This document shows, piece after piece, positions 6,301-7,293 of a DNA stretch of 7,293 nucleotides. Origin of the DNA: Peptostreptococcaceae bacterium. Lineage in GTDB: Bacteria > Bacillota > Clostridia > Peptostreptococcales > Peptostreptococcaceae. The DNA is taken from the NCBI GenBank assembly GCA_017425305.1, contig JAFOOW010000045.1, forward strand, positions 1 through 7,293, given 5' to 3'. How positions within the stretch are numbered: the first letter of the stretch is position 1; each line of letters starts with the position of its first letter. Both the position numbers and the translations under genes were made by a program. The notes under the pieces are model-generated. The model was not told the origin of the DNA, did no database searches, and worked only from the letters and a program-made list of their open reading frames with translations.

Positions 6301-7293
6301 TTAATTATGATATAAATTTGCTGATGGATACTCTGGGTCACAAGTAGTATCTATTCCTAATTTTCTAAGTGTTTGCTCATCATTTCCACTTAATATAGTA
6401 GTTGAATGAGCTTGGCATCCTTTTAACATAGATAATTTATCCATAGCTACTTGTACCATTGGATTTGTTACAGCACATATACTTAAAGCTATTAAAACTT
6501 CTTCGCAACTTAAAGCTATATTTCTATTACCTAAAGTATTTGACTTTAAGTTTAATATTGGCTCTAATACTAATGGAGATATTAGATGCATTTCATCATT
6601 TATATCTGCTAAATGCTTTATTGCATTTATTATAGCTGCAGCTGTAGCTTCCATAGTTTCTGAAGATTTCCCTGTAAGTATTGTTCCATCATTAAGTTCT
6701 AATGCAACAACTGGACATATATCACTTGTATTTTCTGAAACTTCCTTCAGTTTTGAACTATAGTTTCTTGCTGGTTCAACAACTTTTCTATCTTCAGGCT
6801 TTAAGCTTAATTCTTCCATTATTAATTTTATTCTATCGTAAGCACCTTTATCAACTTGTCCTTTTTTATATTCACAAGCTGTTTTAAAGTATCTTCTTAT
6901 TATCTCTTGTCTTGAAGCTTCTTGAACAACTTCATCGTCAACTATTCCGTAACCAACTCTATTAACACCCATATCTGTTGGTGATTGGTATACAGATTCT
7001 TTTCCAGTTATTTTTTCTATTATCTTCTTTAAAACTGGGAATAGTTCTAAATCACGGTTATAGTTTACTGCTTGTACTCCGTATTTTTCAAGATGGAATG
7101 AATCTATCATATTAACATCTTTTAAATCTACAGTTGCAGCTTCATATGCTATATTTAAAGGATGCTTTAAAGGTACATTCCAAACCGGGAATGTTTCAAA
7201 CTTAGAGTATCCTACTTTATTTCCTCTTTTATTCTCATGGTATAATTGGCTTAAACAAGTTCCTAATTTTCCACTATTTGGTCCCGGTGCAGT
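6301..7293 (-). CDS. UPF0371 / DUF1846 family protein (partial, N-terminus beyond right edge)
   Basis: The reading frame stays open to the window edge, giving 330 visible residues of a protein that is usually about 500 long, so roughly the first 170 are missing. From memory of the family the visible part is unmistakably UPF0371 (DUF1846, Pfam PF08903). Landmarks are [20 protein letters not shown] at the edge, [20 protein letters not shown] from about residue 31, [12 protein letters not shown] near 61, [26 protein letters not shown], and [13 protein letters not shown] near the end. An ATG at 7108-7110 is only an internal methionine: the 61 codons before it carry conserved family sequence. The glycine-rich GPNSGK resembles a phosphate-binding loop but is one residue shorter than a Walker A motif. 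A structure exists for a corynebacterial member, but I know of no established biochemical function. No membrane segment or signal peptide is seen in this part. A strong terminator follows, so it ends its transcription unit. Confidence 0.92.
   Translation of the reverse strand, partial: TAPGPNSGKLGTCLSQLYHENKRGNKVGYSKFETFPVWNVPLKHPLNIAYEAATVDLKDVNMIDSFHLEKYGVQAVNYNRDLELFPVLKKIIEKITGKESVYQSPTDMGVNRVGYGIVDDEVVQEASRQEIIRRYFKTACEYKKGQVDKGAYDRIKLIMEELSLKPEDRKVVEPARNYSSKLKEVSENTSDICPVVALELNDGTILTGKSSETMEATAAAIINAIKHLADINDEMHLISPLVLEPILNLKSNTLGNRNIALSCEEVLIALSICAVTNPMVQVAMDKLSMLKGCQAHSTTILSGNDEQTLRKLGIDTTCDPEYPSANLYHN

Noticed and set aside
6702..6887. Plus-strand open frame of 61 codons
   Set aside because: It is antisense to the UPF0371 gene. 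The Leu/Tyr-rich product is typical of a shadow frame.
7108..7110. ATG as the start of the UPF0371 gene
   Set aside because: The frame is open to the window edge, and the upstream 61 codons encode conserved family sequence. The gene is simply cut by the window.
1..7293. A novel defence, mobile or biosynthetic system
   Set aside because: All six genes belong to known, mostly housekeeping families. There are separate terminators, no transposase, integrase or phage signs, and no compositional break, so nothing supports a new multi-gene system here.

Overview
The window is strongly AT-rich and all six genes are read from the minus strand. Codon use, Shine-Dalgarno strength and the gene families (UPF0397, UPF0371/DUF1846, long YgiQ, stand-alone multi-S1 protein) suggest a low-GC Clostridia chromosome. 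My best guess is a Peptostreptococcaceae-type organism (Clostridioides, Romboutsia or Paraclostridium relatives); the taxon is inferred from memory of the families, not from a search.

In transcription order (high to low coordinates) the layout is: the last 330 residues of a UPF0371/DUF1846 protein, ending in an intrinsic terminator; a PHP-domain metallophosphatase of the YcdX type; a four-S1-domain RNA-binding protein, followed by a terminator; a SufS-like class V aminotransferase/cysteine desulfurase, followed by a terminator; a YgiQ-family radical SAM protein, followed by a terminator; and the first 67 residues of a UPF0397 ECF-transporter S component, which runs off the left edge. The intergenic gaps are 115 to 270 bases and contain only terminators, promoters and ribosome binding sites. 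No gap without a gene exceeds 300 bases. I see no tRNA, rRNA, CRISPR, insertion sequence or recognisable riboswitch.

The genes look like independent housekeeping units, not one pathway. Four of the five intergenic gaps hold a strong terminator hairpin. The exception is the gap between the PHP gene and the S1 gene, where read-through is plausible. Promoter-like sequences precede UPF0397 (a near-consensus sigma-A promoter), ygiQ (extended -10) and the S1 gene (extended -10).

I found no convincing new multi-gene system. The points most worth a second look are the uncharacterised UPF0371 protein, the extra cysteine cluster and basic tail of the YgiQ protein, the orphan cysteine desulfurase, a dyad beside the UPF0397 promoter with a long leader, and an 11-residue tandem repeat in the linker of the S1 protein. 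Two starts need care: UPF0397 most likely begins at a GTG, and the desulfurase at an ATG six bases inside a TTG.
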